This document shows positions 22,470-31,140 of a stretch of 64,000 nucleotides of DNA, piece by piece. Every line of letters begins with the position of its first letter. Positions within the stretch are counted from its first letter, which is position 1. The notes beneath the pieces were generated by a model. That model saw only the letters and a program-made list of their open reading frames with translations. It did not search any database and was not told where the DNA came from. Origin of the DNA: Anaerolineae bacterium (GTDB lineage: Bacteria; Chloroflexota; Anaerolineae; Promineifilales; Promineifilaceae); contig JAHDWK010000005.1 of NCBI GenBank assembly GCA_023382655.1, forward strand, positions 197,801-261,800. Reading direction: 5' to 3'. The position numbers were made by a program, and so were the translations under genes.

Positions 22470-24179
22470 ATGAAACACAAAATCGCAATGATTCTCATAA
22501 CTTTACTCACGCTTGGGCTGCTGGCGGCACCGGCGCTGGCGCAGCAGGCGGAGGTGGTCACGGCGACGGTGGATCGGAACAATGTGACGACAGACGAGAC
22601 CATCGTCCTCAGCGTGGTGGTGAACGGCGTGAATGCCCGGCCGGAACTGCCCGCACTGGCCGGTTTTAATGTGGTGGGCAGCAGCCAATCTACCCAGATC
22701 AGCATCATTAACGGGGATACGGCCGTGCAAGGTGTGTACCAGTTCCAATTGCAGCCGACGCAAACGGGTGTGTTGACCATTGAGCCAATCACGGTGAATG
22801 CCAACGGGCAGAGCTTTAGCACACAGCCCATTCAAGTACAGGTGACGGAAGGGTCAGCCCCGGCTGCACCCGCCCAAGGCCAACCGGCCGAACCGGCCCC
22901 CGCGCCGTCTACCTTGAACGGGCAAGAGCTATTTGTGGAAGCGGCCGTAGACAAAACCAACCCCTACCAGGGTGAACAGGTGACGTACACCTTCCGTTTT
23001 TACCAGGCGGTAAATCTGCCCGGCCAGGTGAGTTACCAGCCGCCGTCGTTTAGCGGGCTGTGGAATGACGTGGAACCGATGCAGCAAAGTTACAACGTGG
23101 AAGTGGACGGCCGACCCTATCTCGTCACCGAAGTCAGCCACATTTTGTTCCCGACGGTGGCCGGCGAAGTGATGATTGAGCCGACAAAGCTGATCATTCC
23201 CGGCGGCTTGTGGCAGGCGGACACCACCTTGCAAACGCAGCCGGTGACGCTGGCCGTGCAGCCATTACCGGCGGGCGCGCCGCTCAACTTCAAAGGAGCG
23301 GTGGGTAAATTTGCCCTCAGCGCGACTGTGGACAAGCAGGATACCAAAGTGGGTGAGCCGATAACGCTGCACGTAGAAATTAGCGGGCAGGGCAATGTGG
23401 GTTCCATGGGCGACCCGGCCTGGGCAACGGACGGTAACTGGCGAGGGTTTGACAGCGATGGCGGCATGTATACAGAAGTAGTCAACGGCCGTTTGCGCGG
23501 CGCCAAATCCTACGAACGGTTGATGACCCCCACAACCGGCGGCCAACTCACCTTGCCGGCCGTGGAATACAGCTACTTTGACCCGGAGACGGGCACGTAT
23601 GAAACGTTGAGCAGCGAGCCGGTGGTGGTGAATGTGAGCGGCACGGCCGTGAGCTACACGCCCGAACAACCGGGCACCGAGCCGGTGGTGAACAATGAAT
23701 TGCGGCCGATGAAAGCGGTGACGGCCGTTGAAGATGCAGGCACACTCTTGGTGAAAACGCCATTCTACTGGCTGCTCTGGCTGCTGCCGCTGGGCATGGT
23801 CGTGGCGCAGTTTGCCCACCAGCAGCGGCAGGCGCATTTGTTGGCGACGGCCGATGAACGGCGCAGTTCCCAGGCGAGCCAGAAAGCGGAAAAGGCGCTG
23901 AAACAGGCGGGCAAACATGATGATCCCTTTGCCGAAATCGGCCGTATTCTCATCACCTACCTGGAAGAGAAGCTGAATACATCGGTGCGTGGGATGACGA
24001 GCGACGGCCGCAGCGCCCTGCTCAAACAATACGGCGTCAGCGACCGCACCATTGCCAATGTGGAAATTTGCCTGGCGCAGGCCGAAGCGGGTCGTTTCGC
24101 CCCCGGCGGCCGCCAGAATGTGGACGATCTGCTACAGCAAACATTGCATGTGGTGGGGAAGTTGGAGAGTTATTTATAG
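22470..24179 (+). CDS. batD: BatD-like membrane protein
   Basis: A 569-residue protein: signal peptide (MILITLLTLGLLAAPALAQ), BatD-type Ig-like domains with TVDRNNVTTDETIVLSVVVN, FRFYQAVNLPGQVSYQPPSF and VDKQDTKVGEPITLHVEISG, a TM near 430-450 (FYWLLWLLPLGMVVAQF) and a cytosolic helical domain. A Pro/Ala linker lies near 130-150. Order and content match the BatD subunit. Confidence 0.88.
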   Translation: MKHKIAMILITLLTLGLLAAPALAQQAEVVTATVDRNNVTTDETIVLSVVVNGVNARPELPALAGFNVVGSSQSTQISIINGDTAVQGVYQFQLQPTQTGVLTIEPITVNANGQSFSTQPIQVQVTEGSAPAAPAQGQPAEPAPAPSTLNGQELFVEAAVDKTNPYQGEQVTYTFRFYQAVNLPGQVSYQPPSFSGLWNDVEPMQQSYNVEVDGRPYLVTEVSHILFPTVAGEVMIEPTKLIIPGGLWQADTTLQTQPVTLAVQPLPAGAPLNFKGAVGKFALSATVDKQDTKVGEPITLHVEISGQGNVGSMGDPAWATDGNWRGFDSDGGMYTEVVNGRLRGAKSYERLMTPTTGGQLTLPAVEYSYFDPETGTYETLSSEPVVVNVSGTAVSYTPEQPGTEPVVNNELRPMKAVTAVEDAGTLLVKTPFYWLLWLLPLGMVVAQFAHQQRQAHLLATADERRSSQASQKAEKALKQAGKHDDPFAEIGRILITYLEEKLNTSVRGMTSDGRSALLKQYGVSDRTIANVEICLAQAEAGRFAPGGRQNVDDLLQQTLHVVGKLESYL

Positions 24180-24252
24180 GGAGATTAGGAGATTGAGAGA
24201 TTAAGAGATTGGTTCTGCTTGCAATCTCTCAATCTCCCAATCTCTCAATCTC
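24179..24252. repeat. AATCTC-family palindrome between batD and batE
   Basis: Four GAGATT/GAGATTA words on the left and four AATCTC words on the right around the centre GGTTCTGCTTGC. This is the longest AATCTC-family member in the window; it starts at the batD stop. Confidence 0.85.
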
Positions 24253-24264
24253 AAAGGTTCTACC

Positions 24265-25032
24265 ATGAAACGAATCATACTTATCACCTTACTATTCACC
24301 CTCCTCATTTTTGTGCCCGGCGTGTGGGCCGATGGGGGGGATATGGCGGCGGCGAATGTGTTGGCGGCCAACGGCCGTACTGCCGAAGCCATTCGCGCTT
24401 ACGAAAACCTGGTCGGTCAGGGGGTGGATGACGCCAACCTCTATTTCAATCTGGGCAATGCCTATTACCAGGCGGGTGATTTAGGCAATGCTATCCTCAA
24501 TTATCGCCGCGCCGAACAACTGGCCCCGCGTGATGGGGACATTCAGTACAATCTGGCGCTGGCGCGGGGGCAGGTGGCTGAACAATTGAACCGGACGCCG
24601 CAGACGATGGTGGCTATCTTTCTGGCAGACATGGCCGGATGGTTGACGTTGAATGAAACGGCCGTTCTCACGCTCCTGCTCTGGACAGTTTTATGCGTGG
24701 TGGTGTTTGTGGTGCGGCGGATGGGGCACGGCCGTCGGCGGACGCTGCTGCAATACAGCCTGCTGCCGCTCATGTTGCTGTTTTTGCTGGCCGCTTTCAC
24801 CCTGGGCAGCCGCCTGAAGATGGCAAATGATGTGGCCGAAGCGGTCATTGTGGCTCAGGTGGCCGACGTATACGCCGGGCCGGGTGAGCAGTACGGCAGC
24901 GATTTCCAACTGCACGGCGGCGCGGAAGTGGCCCTCTACCAGACGCGCGGCGACTGGGCGCAAATTGGCGCGCCGGGTGCGGCGCTGCGGGGGTGGGTGA
25001 ATGAGGCGGCGGTCACGGCCGTGAACCCGTAG
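24265..25032 (+). CDS. batE: BatE-like TPR and SH3-domain protein
   Basis: A 255-residue protein: signal peptide (LLFTLLIFVPGVWA), two TPR units (DDANLYFNLGNAYYQAGDLG, AILNYRRAEQLAPRDGDIQY), two TM segments (about 130-150 and 168-186), and a C-terminal bacterial SH3-type domain (ADVYAGPGEQYGSDFQLHGG). It closes the bat cluster. A strong hairpin follows at 25036. Confidence 0.85.
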   Translation: MKRIILITLLFTLLIFVPGVWADGGDMAAANVLAANGRTAEAIRAYENLVGQGVDDANLYFNLGNAYYQAGDLGNAILNYRRAEQLAPRDGDIQYNLALARGQVAEQLNRTPQTMVAIFLADMAGWLTLNETAVLTLLLWTVLCVVVFVVRRMGHGRRRTLLQYSLLPLMLLFLLAAFTLGSRLKMANDVAEAVIVAQVADVYAGPGEQYGSDFQLHGGAEVALYQTRGDWAQIGAPGAALRGWVNEAAVTAVNP

Positions 25033-25035
25033 TTT

Positions 25036-25068
25036 AAGAGCCAGGCACTTTTGAAGTGCCTGGCTCTT
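25036..25068. terminator. 15-bp perfect hairpin after batE
   Basis: AAGAGCCAGGCACTT (25036-25050), loop TTG, AAGTGCCTGGCTCTT (25054-25068). Stem strength fits transcript termination or 3' end protection, but only two Ts end the arm, so rho-independent activity is uncertain. The right arm overlaps the promoter of the response-regulator gene. Confidence 0.65.
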
Positions 25069-25078
25069 GAGCTACAAT
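25051..25078 (+). promoter_or_regulatory. Promoter of the response regulator, leaderless
   Basis: -35 TTGAAG (25051-25056, in the loop and right arm of the upstream hairpin) and -10 TACAAT (25073-25078), 16 bases apart. The ATG at 25085 is six bases after the -10, so the transcript should start at or next to the start codon. No ribosome site is present, consistent with this. Confidence 0.7.
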
Positions 25079-25084
25079 CGCCGT

Positions 25085-25783
25085 ATGGCGAAACACATTC
25101 TGGTGGTAGACGATGACGCCTTGATGCGGCGCAGTGTGAGTTTTCAGTTGGAGCAGAACAGCTACCGGACGACAACGGCAGAAACGGCCGAAGCCGCCCT
25201 GGACATCGCCCGGCGTGACCGGCCTGATCTGGTGCTGCTAGACATTGGGCTGCCGGGTATGGATGGGTTAGAGGCGTTGCGCCATTTTCAACAGGAGGTG
25301 GACACGGCCGTGATTTTTGTCACTGCCCGTCGCCGCGAACTGGATACCATCTTGGGGTTGGAACTGGGGGCGGATGGTTACATTACCAAGCCGTTTAACA
25401 TGGATGTGCTGCTGGCGCATGTGAAGTCGGTGCTGCGCAGGGTGGGGCGGGAGACGGCCGTGGCCGCCGCCAAAAACGAAACCATCACCGTCGGCGACCT
25501 GATCATTGACCCCGCTGCCCACACCGTTAAAGTGGCAGACAAAGTGCTGGCCGATTTGCCACCACGTGAGTTTGCCCTGCTGCATGTGCTGGCGGCTGCG
25601 TCACCCAACGTCGTCTCCGTAGATGACATCCTCAACCGCGTCTGGGGTGCGGAGTTTATGGGCGAGCCGCAGGGCGTCTACGTCCACGTCCGCTGGCTGC
25701 GCGAAAAAATCGAAGCCGACCCCCAACACCCGCAACGCCTCATCACCGTCCGCGGTGTGGGCTACAAACTGGTTGCGCTATGA
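25085..25783 (+). CDS. OmpR/PhoB-family response regulator
   Basis: A 232-residue regulator. The receiver domain (4-118) has the acidic pair in VVDDDALM, phospho-acceptor Asp52 in LVLLDIGLPGMDG, Thr in VIFVTARR and Lys in YITKPFN. The winged-helix DNA-binding domain (about 138-230) has REFALLHVLAAASPNVVS, GVYVHVRWLREKIEADPQ and TVRGVGYKL. Its cognate kinase is most likely the one at 26672, but two unrelated genes stand between them. Confidence 0.93.
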   Translation: MAKHILVVDDDALMRRSVSFQLEQNSYRTTTAETAEAALDIARRDRPDLVLLDIGLPGMDGLEALRHFQQEVDTAVIFVTARRRELDTILGLELGADGYITKPFNMDVLLAHVKSVLRRVGRETAVAAAKNETITVGDLIIDPAAHTVKVADKVLADLPPREFALLHVLAAASPNVVSVDDILNRVWGAEFMGEPQGVYVHVRWLREKIEADPQHPQRLITVRGVGYKLVAL

Positions 25784-25842
25784 GCGGCCTTTCCATGCTA
25801 AAATGGACAGCAACTTTCGGCGGCAATACATGAGGTGATAAT

Positions 25843-26148
25843 ATGATTTCTGATGAATTGGGTGTACAACTGCATGATCGGTGGACACGAGGAGAATCGC
25901 TAACAGAGGAAGAGTTGGCACAACTGGCTGCCTGGTACGAGGCCCAAGACGAAGCAGAACGAAAGTTGTTGAACATACCAGATACCCATGCTGATCTGGT
26001 ACAACTGCAAGCGCGGGTAGATGAAGCCCTTGCCGAACTTGCCGTATTAACAAAACACATTCAAGAAAAAACCGCCGAAAATAATGCACTCCGCCGTGAT
26101 ATTGCCGCTCTCCGCCAAAAACTTACTTTACAAATACAGCCTGCATGA
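25843..26148 (+). CDS. Small coiled-coil protein of unknown function
   Basis: A 101-residue, highly charged protein that begins MISDELGVQLHDRWTRGESL and ends in a predicted coiled coil (about 45-95, LVQLQARVDEALAELAVLTK). A ribosome site GAGGTGA precedes it. It overlaps the HNH gene by four bases (ATGA). Composition is more AT-rich than the flanking genes. I recognise no family; the pairing with an HNH nuclease suggests they act together. Confidence 0.7.
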   Translation: MISDELGVQLHDRWTRGESLTEEELAQLAAWYEAQDEAERKLLNIPDTHADLVQLQARVDEALAELAVLTKHIQEKTAENNALRRDIAALRQKLTLQIQPA

Positions 26149-26675
26149 CAATCTCGCCAGCCATACGCCGATTAGTCCGTGAGCGTGCCCAACGGTGCTG
26201 CGAATTCTGCGGAGTTTCTGAGACTGATACTGGTGGTTTGTTGACTATTGACCATTACCAACCAATATCAAAAGCGGGCACGGATCATCTCGATAATTTG
26301 CTTTATTCTTGTACACAATGCAATCTTCATAAACAGAATTATTGGCCCCAAAAGCCAACAGATCTATTTTTGTGGAACCCTCGATTTGAGCCAGCAAGCA
26401 AACACTTTTTGCAGTTGGATAATGGGCAGTTACACCCCTTAACGCCAGTTGGCGAATTTACGATAAAACGTATCCGACTCAACCGTTTACAACTCATCGC
26501 CTACCGCTTACATAAAAGGGAAGAAGCTGAAGCGGTGCGCCTCCTTGAGCAATACCAGAAGTTGATGGTAGTGATAAACCAGTTGAATTTGCATTCCCTT
26601 CGATTGGTTGATGAACAGGCTGAGTTGTTACTGTTGCAGCAAGAGCTAATAAACCTGCTTAAAGGATATAGATGA
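26145..26675 (+). CDS. HNH endonuclease-family protein
   Basis: A 176-residue protein with an HNH/McrA-like domain: RAQRCCEFCGVSETDTGG, LTIDHYQPISKAGTDHLDNL and YSCTQCNLHKQNYWPQK. The Cys-x2-Cys, the catalytic Asp-His and the second Cys-x2-Cys are all present, so it should bind zinc and could cut DNA or RNA. The C-terminal half (about 95-176) is helical and Leu-rich. It is AT-rich relative to its neighbours and is inserted, with the coiled-coil gene, between a response regulator and its kinase. Its stop overlaps the kinase start. Confidence 0.85.
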   Translation: MTISPAIRRLVRERAQRCCEFCGVSETDTGGLLTIDHYQPISKAGTDHLDNLLYSCTQCNLHKQNYWPQKPTDLFLWNPRFEPASKHFLQLDNGQLHPLTPVGEFTIKRIRLNRLQLIAYRLHKREEAEAVRLLEQYQKLMVVINQLNLHSLRLVDEQAELLLLQQELINLLKGYR

Positions 26676-28138
26676 AAACGCTGCGCGGCCGTTTCATTCT
26701 CACCCACATTTTGCCGACGCTGTTGGTGGTGCCGCTGGCGAGTCTGATTATTCTCTATCTGGTGGAGACACAGGTGCTACTGACGCAGTTGGCGGCTGAT
26801 GTAGAGAGCCAGGCACTGCTGTTGGCGGAACTGCTGGAAGAGGATAGCGCAGTCTGGCAAGATAACGAGCGGGCGCGTTTTTTTGTGGTACGGGTGCGCA
26901 CGGCCGTAACTGGCGACATCACCCTGCAAACCCCCGACGGCGCCATCCTGGCCTCCACCAATCCTTCGGCAGGCTCAGGACAAGCCCCGCAATCTCCCCA
27001 ATCGCAGATTGGCAATCTCCCAATCTCCCAATCTCAATCTGACACCCGCACCACCTATACCCTCTTTATCCAATCGGCCGAAGCCGCCGTGCCTGTGTAT
27101 GATGTGCAAAACCAACTGGCGGGCTACGTGCGCGTGACCAGCACGCTGGACACCGCCAACCAGGTTTTCACGGAGTTGCGGCGGCTGATTATTTTGGTAG
27201 TTGTGGTGGAATTGATCATCGGCGTGGTGATTGGTGCGTATCTGGCGGCGCGGATGGCCTGGCCAATTACGGCGGCCAGCACGGCCGTGACCGACATCGC
27301 CCACCACAACCGCACCGAGCCTATCCCCGAAAGCGGCACAGTAGAGCTAAAAGCCCTGACCCACGCTGTGAACGTGCTGGCAACGCGGCTGCGTGAATTG
27401 GAAGACAACCGGCGGCATTTGTTGGCCAATCTGGTGCATGAATTGGGACGGCCGTTGGGGGCCATGCTGGCCGCCGTTAGCGCCCTACGCAGTGGCGCGG
27501 ATGAAGACCCGGCGCTGCGTGCTGAACTGCTCAAGGGAGTGGAAGAGCATATCCACGTGATGCGGCCACTGCTGGATGATCTGGCGCAGTTGGGCGGGCA
27601 GGTGTTGGGCACGCGGGAACTCAATCGCCAGCCGGTGGCCCTGAGCGACTGGCTGCCGCCGCTGCTGCTGCCCTGGCGGGCGGCCGCTCAGGAAAAAGGA
27701 CTGCGCTGGCAAACCGATATTTCTCCCCACCTGCCCACGCTGGAAATTGACCCCGACCGGCTGGCGCAGGCCATTGGCAATCTGCTAAGTAATGCCATCA
27801 AGTACACACCCAAAGAGGGGCAGGTGATGGTCACGGCTGCTTCGACCAGCGACCTTGAGTTGCCCGACTCAAGGTCGCCGCTCAGCACAGGCGTGACCCA
27901 GAGGCAAACTGTCTTGATCACCATCGCCGATACCGGCCCCGGTATTCCCCCCGACGAACAATCCCGCATTTTTGAACCGTTTTACCGCAGCCGCGCCCAG
28001 ACCCGCTTTCCGCAGGGCATGGGCCTCGGTCTTACTATCGCCCGCGATCTGGTGGAGGCGCACGGTGGGCAGTTGACGTTAGAAAGTGAGGTAGGGCAAG
28101 GGAGTAAATTTGTGATCGAGTTAGCAGTTAGCAATTAG
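26672..28138 (+). CDS. Sensor histidine kinase with repeat-derived inserts
   Basis: A 488-residue kinase: TM1 (about 8-32), an extracytoplasmic sensor (35-170), TM2 (about 172-196), HAMP, H-box LLANLVHELGRPLGAMLAAV (note Gly-Arg in place of the usual Arg-Thr), N-box IGNLLSNAIKYTP, D/F/G boxes IADTGPGIPPDEQSRIFEPF and GMGLGLTIARDLVEAHGG. Two stretches look foreign: residues about 97-125 in the sensor (SAGSGQAPQSPQSQIGNLPI) and about 393-410 in the catalytic domain (LELPDSRSPL), each encoded by palindromic repeat DNA. The start overlaps the HNH stop. Confidence 0.92.
   Translation: MKTLRGRFILTHILPTLLVVPLASLIILYLVETQVLLTQLAADVESQALLLAELLEEDSAVWQDNERARFFVVRVRTAVTGDITLQTPDGAILASTNPSAGSGQAPQSPQSQIGNLPISQSQSDTRTTYTLFIQSAEAAVPVYDVQNQLAGYVRVTSTLDTANQVFTELRRLIILVVVVELIIGVVIGAYLAARMAWPITAASTAVTDIAHHNRTEPIPESGTVELKALTHAVNVLATRLRELEDNRRHLLANLVHELGRPLGAMLAAVSALRSGADEDPALRAELLKGVEEHIHVMRPLLDDLAQLGGQVLGTRELNRQPVALSDWLPPLLLPWRAAAQEKGLRWQTDISPHLPTLEIDPDRLAQAIGNLLSNAIKYTPKEGQVMVTAASTSDLELPDSRSPLSTGVTQRQTVLITIADTGPGIPPDEQSRIFEPFYRSRAQTRFPQGMGLGLTIARDLVEAHGGQLTLESEVGQGSKFVIELAVSN
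26960..27045 (+). repeat. Repeat element inside the kinase sensor region
   Basis: CCTTCGGCAGGCTCAGGACA followed by AATCTCCCAATC words (AATCTC family) in frame. The first part is a word I know as a recurrent motif in several bacterial genomes. It encodes a Ser/Gln/Pro-rich insert. Confidence 0.7.
27849..27878 (+). repeat. 12-bp perfect hairpin inside the kinase catalytic domain
   Basis: GCGACCTTGAGT (27849-27860), TGCCCG, ACTCAAGGTCGC (27867-27878). It encodes a short insert between the N-box and the D-box, where kinases vary in length. Confidence 0.75.
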
Positions 28139-28180
28139 CAGTGAGCCGTTGACTGCTTACCGCTCACTGCTAACTGTTTA
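28118..28180. repeat. GCAGT-family palindrome after the kinase
   Basis: GAGTTAGCAGTTAGCAATTA on the left (encoding the last kinase residues) and TACCGCTCACTGCTAACTG on the right. It lies between the convergent kinase and HMG-CoA reductase genes. Confidence 0.75.
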
Positions 28181-29725
28181 CCGATTACGGCCGTACTGCT
28201 CATGGCTGCTCACCCAATCTGACGAGGAGATAGCCGAGGCCAGCGAGATTTCCCCGGCCAACACCACGCCGGCAATAATCTCGGCCAGTTTGTTCACCTT
28301 ACCTTTGCCCCAGCAGCCCAACAGTTCCAGACATTCCCGCTGCGTCGCCAGCGCGGTGCCACCGCCATAGGTCGCTACAATCAGCGACGGGATGGTGATG
28401 GACAGGTATAAATCTTTCTCCGGAGTCAGGTTGGTGTAAATGATGCCGGCCGACGATTCCGACACATTAGCCACATCCTGCCCGGTGGCGATGAACATGG
28501 CGGTGATGCCATTGGCCGAATGTAGGCCGTTGTTATTCGCCCCGGACAAAATTGCGCCGACGTTGGCAATGCCCGCATGGAAAAACAGATTCTCCGGTTC
28601 TACGCGCATGTGCTGGATGAGAACGTCACGCTTGATCACACATTCGGCCGTCACCCGTTTGCCGCGTGTGTGCATGATGTTCACCTGCGACGCCTTCTTA
28701 TCCGTGGCCAGATTTGATTCCAAAAAGAAATTCAAAATACCGGGGTATTGATCCAGAATCCAGCTACAGGCGGCAAAGGTGGCCCGCCCGACCATATTTT
28801 GCCCGGCAGCATCGCCGGTGGAATAATTGAAGCGCAAATAGGCAAACTTACTGGCAGTGTAGGGGTCAATATACTGCAATTTGGCCACGCTGGAGGTGGC
28901 TTCGGCCTCCTCGGCGATTTTGGCAAAGTTAGCCTGGACCCAGTTGATAAATTCGCGCGCTTCACGGGCATTGCTAAAGACAAAAACGGGGGCGCGCTGC
29001 ATCGAATCACCCACCACGCTGCACATCACGCCACCAGACATATTCAGCACTTTGATGCCCCGGTTGTAAGAGGCCACCAGCGTACCTTCTGTGGTGGCCA
29101 GAGGGACGATAAAGTCACCCTGCGCATGTTCGCCGTTGATGGTGAGTGGCCCGGCAAAACCGATGGGAATTTGGGCGACGCCGGTAAAACTTTCAATGTT
29201 TCCCTGGGCAATGTGGGGATCAAAAGAGTAGTGGGTGAGGTGTTCCAGCTTTTTACCGGTGAATTCGCCTACAAATTCTTGCCGTTCGGCAATGATGTCG
29301 GGGGCGTAATCGTCAGCCGGATGGCGCGGAATTTTGACGACGTTTTCTTCTTCCTCGCTGATGGCGTCTTCCACTTTGAGCGTCAGTTTGCCAAAGGGAG
29401 TGGCAGAAAAACGTACCTCGATGGCGTATTTGCCTTCGGGCAGGCGGTCAATGGCGCAAATGACGTGCAGCACGCGGCGCAGCGGGAAGTCCAGCGGGTT
29501 TTCTGGTGTTAGGTCTTCTGGTTTGAAGGATTGGCCATTATCCAGTTCCAGGGTAATGACCGACAGCGGTATCTCTTGTTTGCCAATGCTAACGCCATGC
29601 AGCCCGGTGATCTGGGCGTCGCTGAGGCGATTTTTAATGGCGAAGCGGACGCCGCGACGGTTATTTTTCAAACTGCCAAAGGTGTATAATTGTTTTAATA
29701 GTAAGCTGGGAATCGCAAAGGCCAT
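28178..29725 (-). CDS. Hydroxymethylglutaryl-CoA reductase, class I
   Basis: A 515-residue NADPH-dependent enzyme of the mevalonate pathway. The catalytic core spans about 165-505: QGNIESFTGVAQIPIGFAGP (catalytic Glu), TTEGTLVASYNRGIKVLN, STGDAAGQNMV, SNLATDKKASQVNIMHTRGK (catalytic Lys), IFIATGQDVANVSES-like (FIATGQDVANV, catalytic Asp), YGGGTALATQRECLELLGCW and SSDWVSSHEQYGRNR (catalytic His). The N-terminal 160 residues are an extra domain without TM segments. ATG 29725 has GGAGG eight bases upstream, excluding the longer frame. Class I is the archaeal/eukaryal type. No other mevalonate gene is in the window. Confidence 0.93.
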   Translation of the reverse strand: MAFAIPSLLLKQLYTFGSLKNNRRGVRFAIKNRLSDAQITGLHGVSIGKQEIPLSVITLELDNGQSFKPEDLTPENPLDFPLRRVLHVICAIDRLPEGKYAIEVRFSATPFGKLTLKVEDAISEEEENVVKIPRHPADDYAPDIIAERQEFVGEFTGKKLEHLTHYSFDPHIAQGNIESFTGVAQIPIGFAGPLTINGEHAQGDFIVPLATTEGTLVASYNRGIKVLNMSGGVMCSVVGDSMQRAPVFVFSNAREAREFINWVQANFAKIAEEAEATSSVAKLQYIDPYTASKFAYLRFNYSTGDAAGQNMVGRATFAACSWILDQYPGILNFFLESNLATDKKASQVNIMHTRGKRVTAECVIKRDVLIQHMRVEPENLFFHAGIANVGAILSGANNNGLHSANGITAMFIATGQDVANVSESSAGIIYTNLTPEKDLYLSITIPSLIVATYGGGTALATQRECLELLGCWGKGKVNKLAEIIAGVVLAGEISLASAISSSDWVSSHEQYGRNR

Positions 29726-29740
29726 CGTTTTCCTCCAATT

Positions 29741-29800
29741 TGATTGAGAGTGGAGATTGGAGATTGCGATAATTCCCACTCTCTACTCTCCAATCTCTGC
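29741..29800. repeat. AATCTC-family element
   Basis: GAGAGTGGAGATTGGAGATT on the left and CTCTACTCTCCAATCTCTGC on the right, upstream of the HMG-CoA reductase gene in the divergent gap towards cofC. Confidence 0.75.
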
Positions 29801-29851
29801 TAATGAGCAAATTTTAGCACAATCCATTTTTTACCCAACGGCCGTGTCTGT

Positions 29852-29892
29852 TACAATCAAGCAGGCCTGACAGGTTTTTATAAACCTGTCAG
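29852..29892 (+). promoter_or_regulatory. -10-like box and hairpin upstream of cofC
   Basis: TACAAT at 29852-29857 could be a -10 box for cofC. It is followed by the perfect inverted repeat CTGACAGGTTT-TTAT-AAACCTGTCAG (29867-29892), which would form a hairpin in the leader about 17 bases before the ATG. The -35 is not clear. Confidence 0.5.
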
Positions 29893-29909
29893 ATCTTAAG
29901 ATCACATCT

Positions 29910-30539
29910 ATGGCAACGTGGGCAGTTATTCCTGTGAAATCATTGGCGCAGACGAAGAGTCGGTTAACGGCCGTACTCACCGCCACCGAACGCGCCGCCC
30001 TGACCCAATTCCTGCTACAGCGTACAATAGGGGTGTTGAGGAATTCCGGGGTGGTGGACAGGGTGGTAGTTGTCAGCCGGGACACGGCCGTGCAGCAGCT
30101 TGCCACGGCCTATGACGCCCTCACGCTGGCTGAATCACCTGCTGCCGGGTTGAACGGGGCCATTCAAGAAGGAGCGCGGCTGGCAGCCGTTGCTCACGCC
30201 GCCCGCCTGTTGGTGCTGCCCACCGATCTGCCATTTCTGACTGCCGCCGATGTCCAGACTGTGGCAAACGACACACCGCATCAGGCTGTCGGCATCTGCC
30301 CGGATCGGCATGAGCAGGGGACGAATGGTTTACTATTGCCCGCGCAGGTGGACTTTCCTTTTCAGTTTGGGGTGGAAAGTTTTCAGAAGCATGTGCTGGC
30401 GGCGCGTTACGGCCGTTTCACGCTGCACATGGTGCGTACCCCTGGCTGGCAGTTTGATCTGGACACGGTTGAGGATTGGGCTATCTATTCGCCCAAACAC
30501 GAAGTGGCAGGCACAGGGCAGCAAGTATTGGCTCGATGA
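29910..30539 (+). CDS. cofC: 2-phospho-L-lactate guanylyltransferase CofC
   Basis: A 209-residue nucleotidyltransferase of coenzyme F420 synthesis, making the dinucleotide-activated lactate, enolpyruvate or glycerate precursor. It starts MATWAVIPVKSLAQTKSRLT, the family signature with its Lys/Arg nucleotide site, and has VVDRVVVVSRDTAVQQLA, LLVLPTDLPFLTAADV (metal-binding Asp), GICPDRHEQGTNGLLLP and FGVESFQKHVLAA. No cofD, cofE or fbiC is in the window. Confidence 0.9.
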   Translation: MATWAVIPVKSLAQTKSRLTAVLTATERAALTQFLLQRTIGVLRNSGVVDRVVVVSRDTAVQQLATAYDALTLAESPAAGLNGAIQEGARLAAVAHAARLLVLPTDLPFLTAADVQTVANDTPHQAVGICPDRHEQGTNGLLLPAQVDFPFQFGVESFQKHVLAARYGRFTLHMVRTPGWQFDLDTVEDWAIYSPKHEVAGTGQQVLAR

Positions 30540-30588
30540 AACTTTTTTGCTCTGTGCCTGGCACTGTCGCAAAATGGATTGAGGCGCG

Positions 30589-31140
30589 ATGGATAAACAG
30601 TATACGAGTATCAGTAAATTTCTCAGCCTGGTGTTGCGTCACCGGCCAGAGGTGGTGGGCATTGAACTGGACGAGCAGGGTTGGGCGGCGATTGATCTGT
30701 TGTTGGCGGCGTGTGCGGCGCACGGCCGTACCATTTCCCGCGCTGAACTGGATTATGTGGTGGCAAATAACAACAAGCAGCGTTTTGCCGTCAGCGAAGA
30801 TGGACAGCGGATGCGCGCCAGCCAGGGGCATTCGGTTGTTATCAATTTGGGATATGAACCGGCCGAACCACCGGGACTGCTGTATCACGGCACAGCCGTG
30901 CAAAACCTGCCCTCCATTCGCCGCCAGGGTTTGCTGAAGGGCAAACGCCATCATGTCCATCTCTCCGCAGAGCAGACAACAGCCCAATCAGTTGGGCAGC
31001 GACACGGCCAACCGGTTGTCCTCATAGTTCGGGCGAGCGAGATGATTGCAGCCGGGTTCCCGTTTTTTCAGTCAGCCAACGGCGTCTGGCTCACGGAAAC
31101 TGTGCCGTATCACTATATTGATGAACCAGCTACCCCATGA
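30589..31140 (+). CDS. kptA: RNA 2'-phosphotransferase KptA (Tpt1 family)
   Basis: A 183-residue enzyme that removes an internal 2'-phosphate from RNA with NAD+, giving ADP-ribose 1'',2''-cyclic phosphate. Core motifs: SKFLSLVLRHRPEVVGIELD, LLYHGTAVQNLPSIRRQGLL, KGKRHHVHLSAEQTTAQSVG and VLIVRASEM. The conserved Arg-His-Arg-Arg set appears complete. The bacterial substrate is unclear, since bacteria lack the fungal tRNA splicing step. It overlaps the DUF58 gene by four bases. Confidence 0.93.
   Translation: MDKQYTSISKFLSLVLRHRPEVVGIELDEQGWAAIDLLLAACAAHGRTISRAELDYVVANNNKQRFAVSEDGQRMRASQGHSVVINLGYEPAEPPGLLYHGTAVQNLPSIRRQGLLKGKRHHVHLSAEQTTAQSVGQRHGQPVVLIVRASEMIAAGFPFFQSANGVWLTETVPYHYIDEPATP

Noticed and set aside
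25036-25068. Strong hairpin as a definite rho-independent terminator
   Set aside because: There is no T-run after the stem and the right arm overlaps a promoter, so I list it only as a possible terminator.
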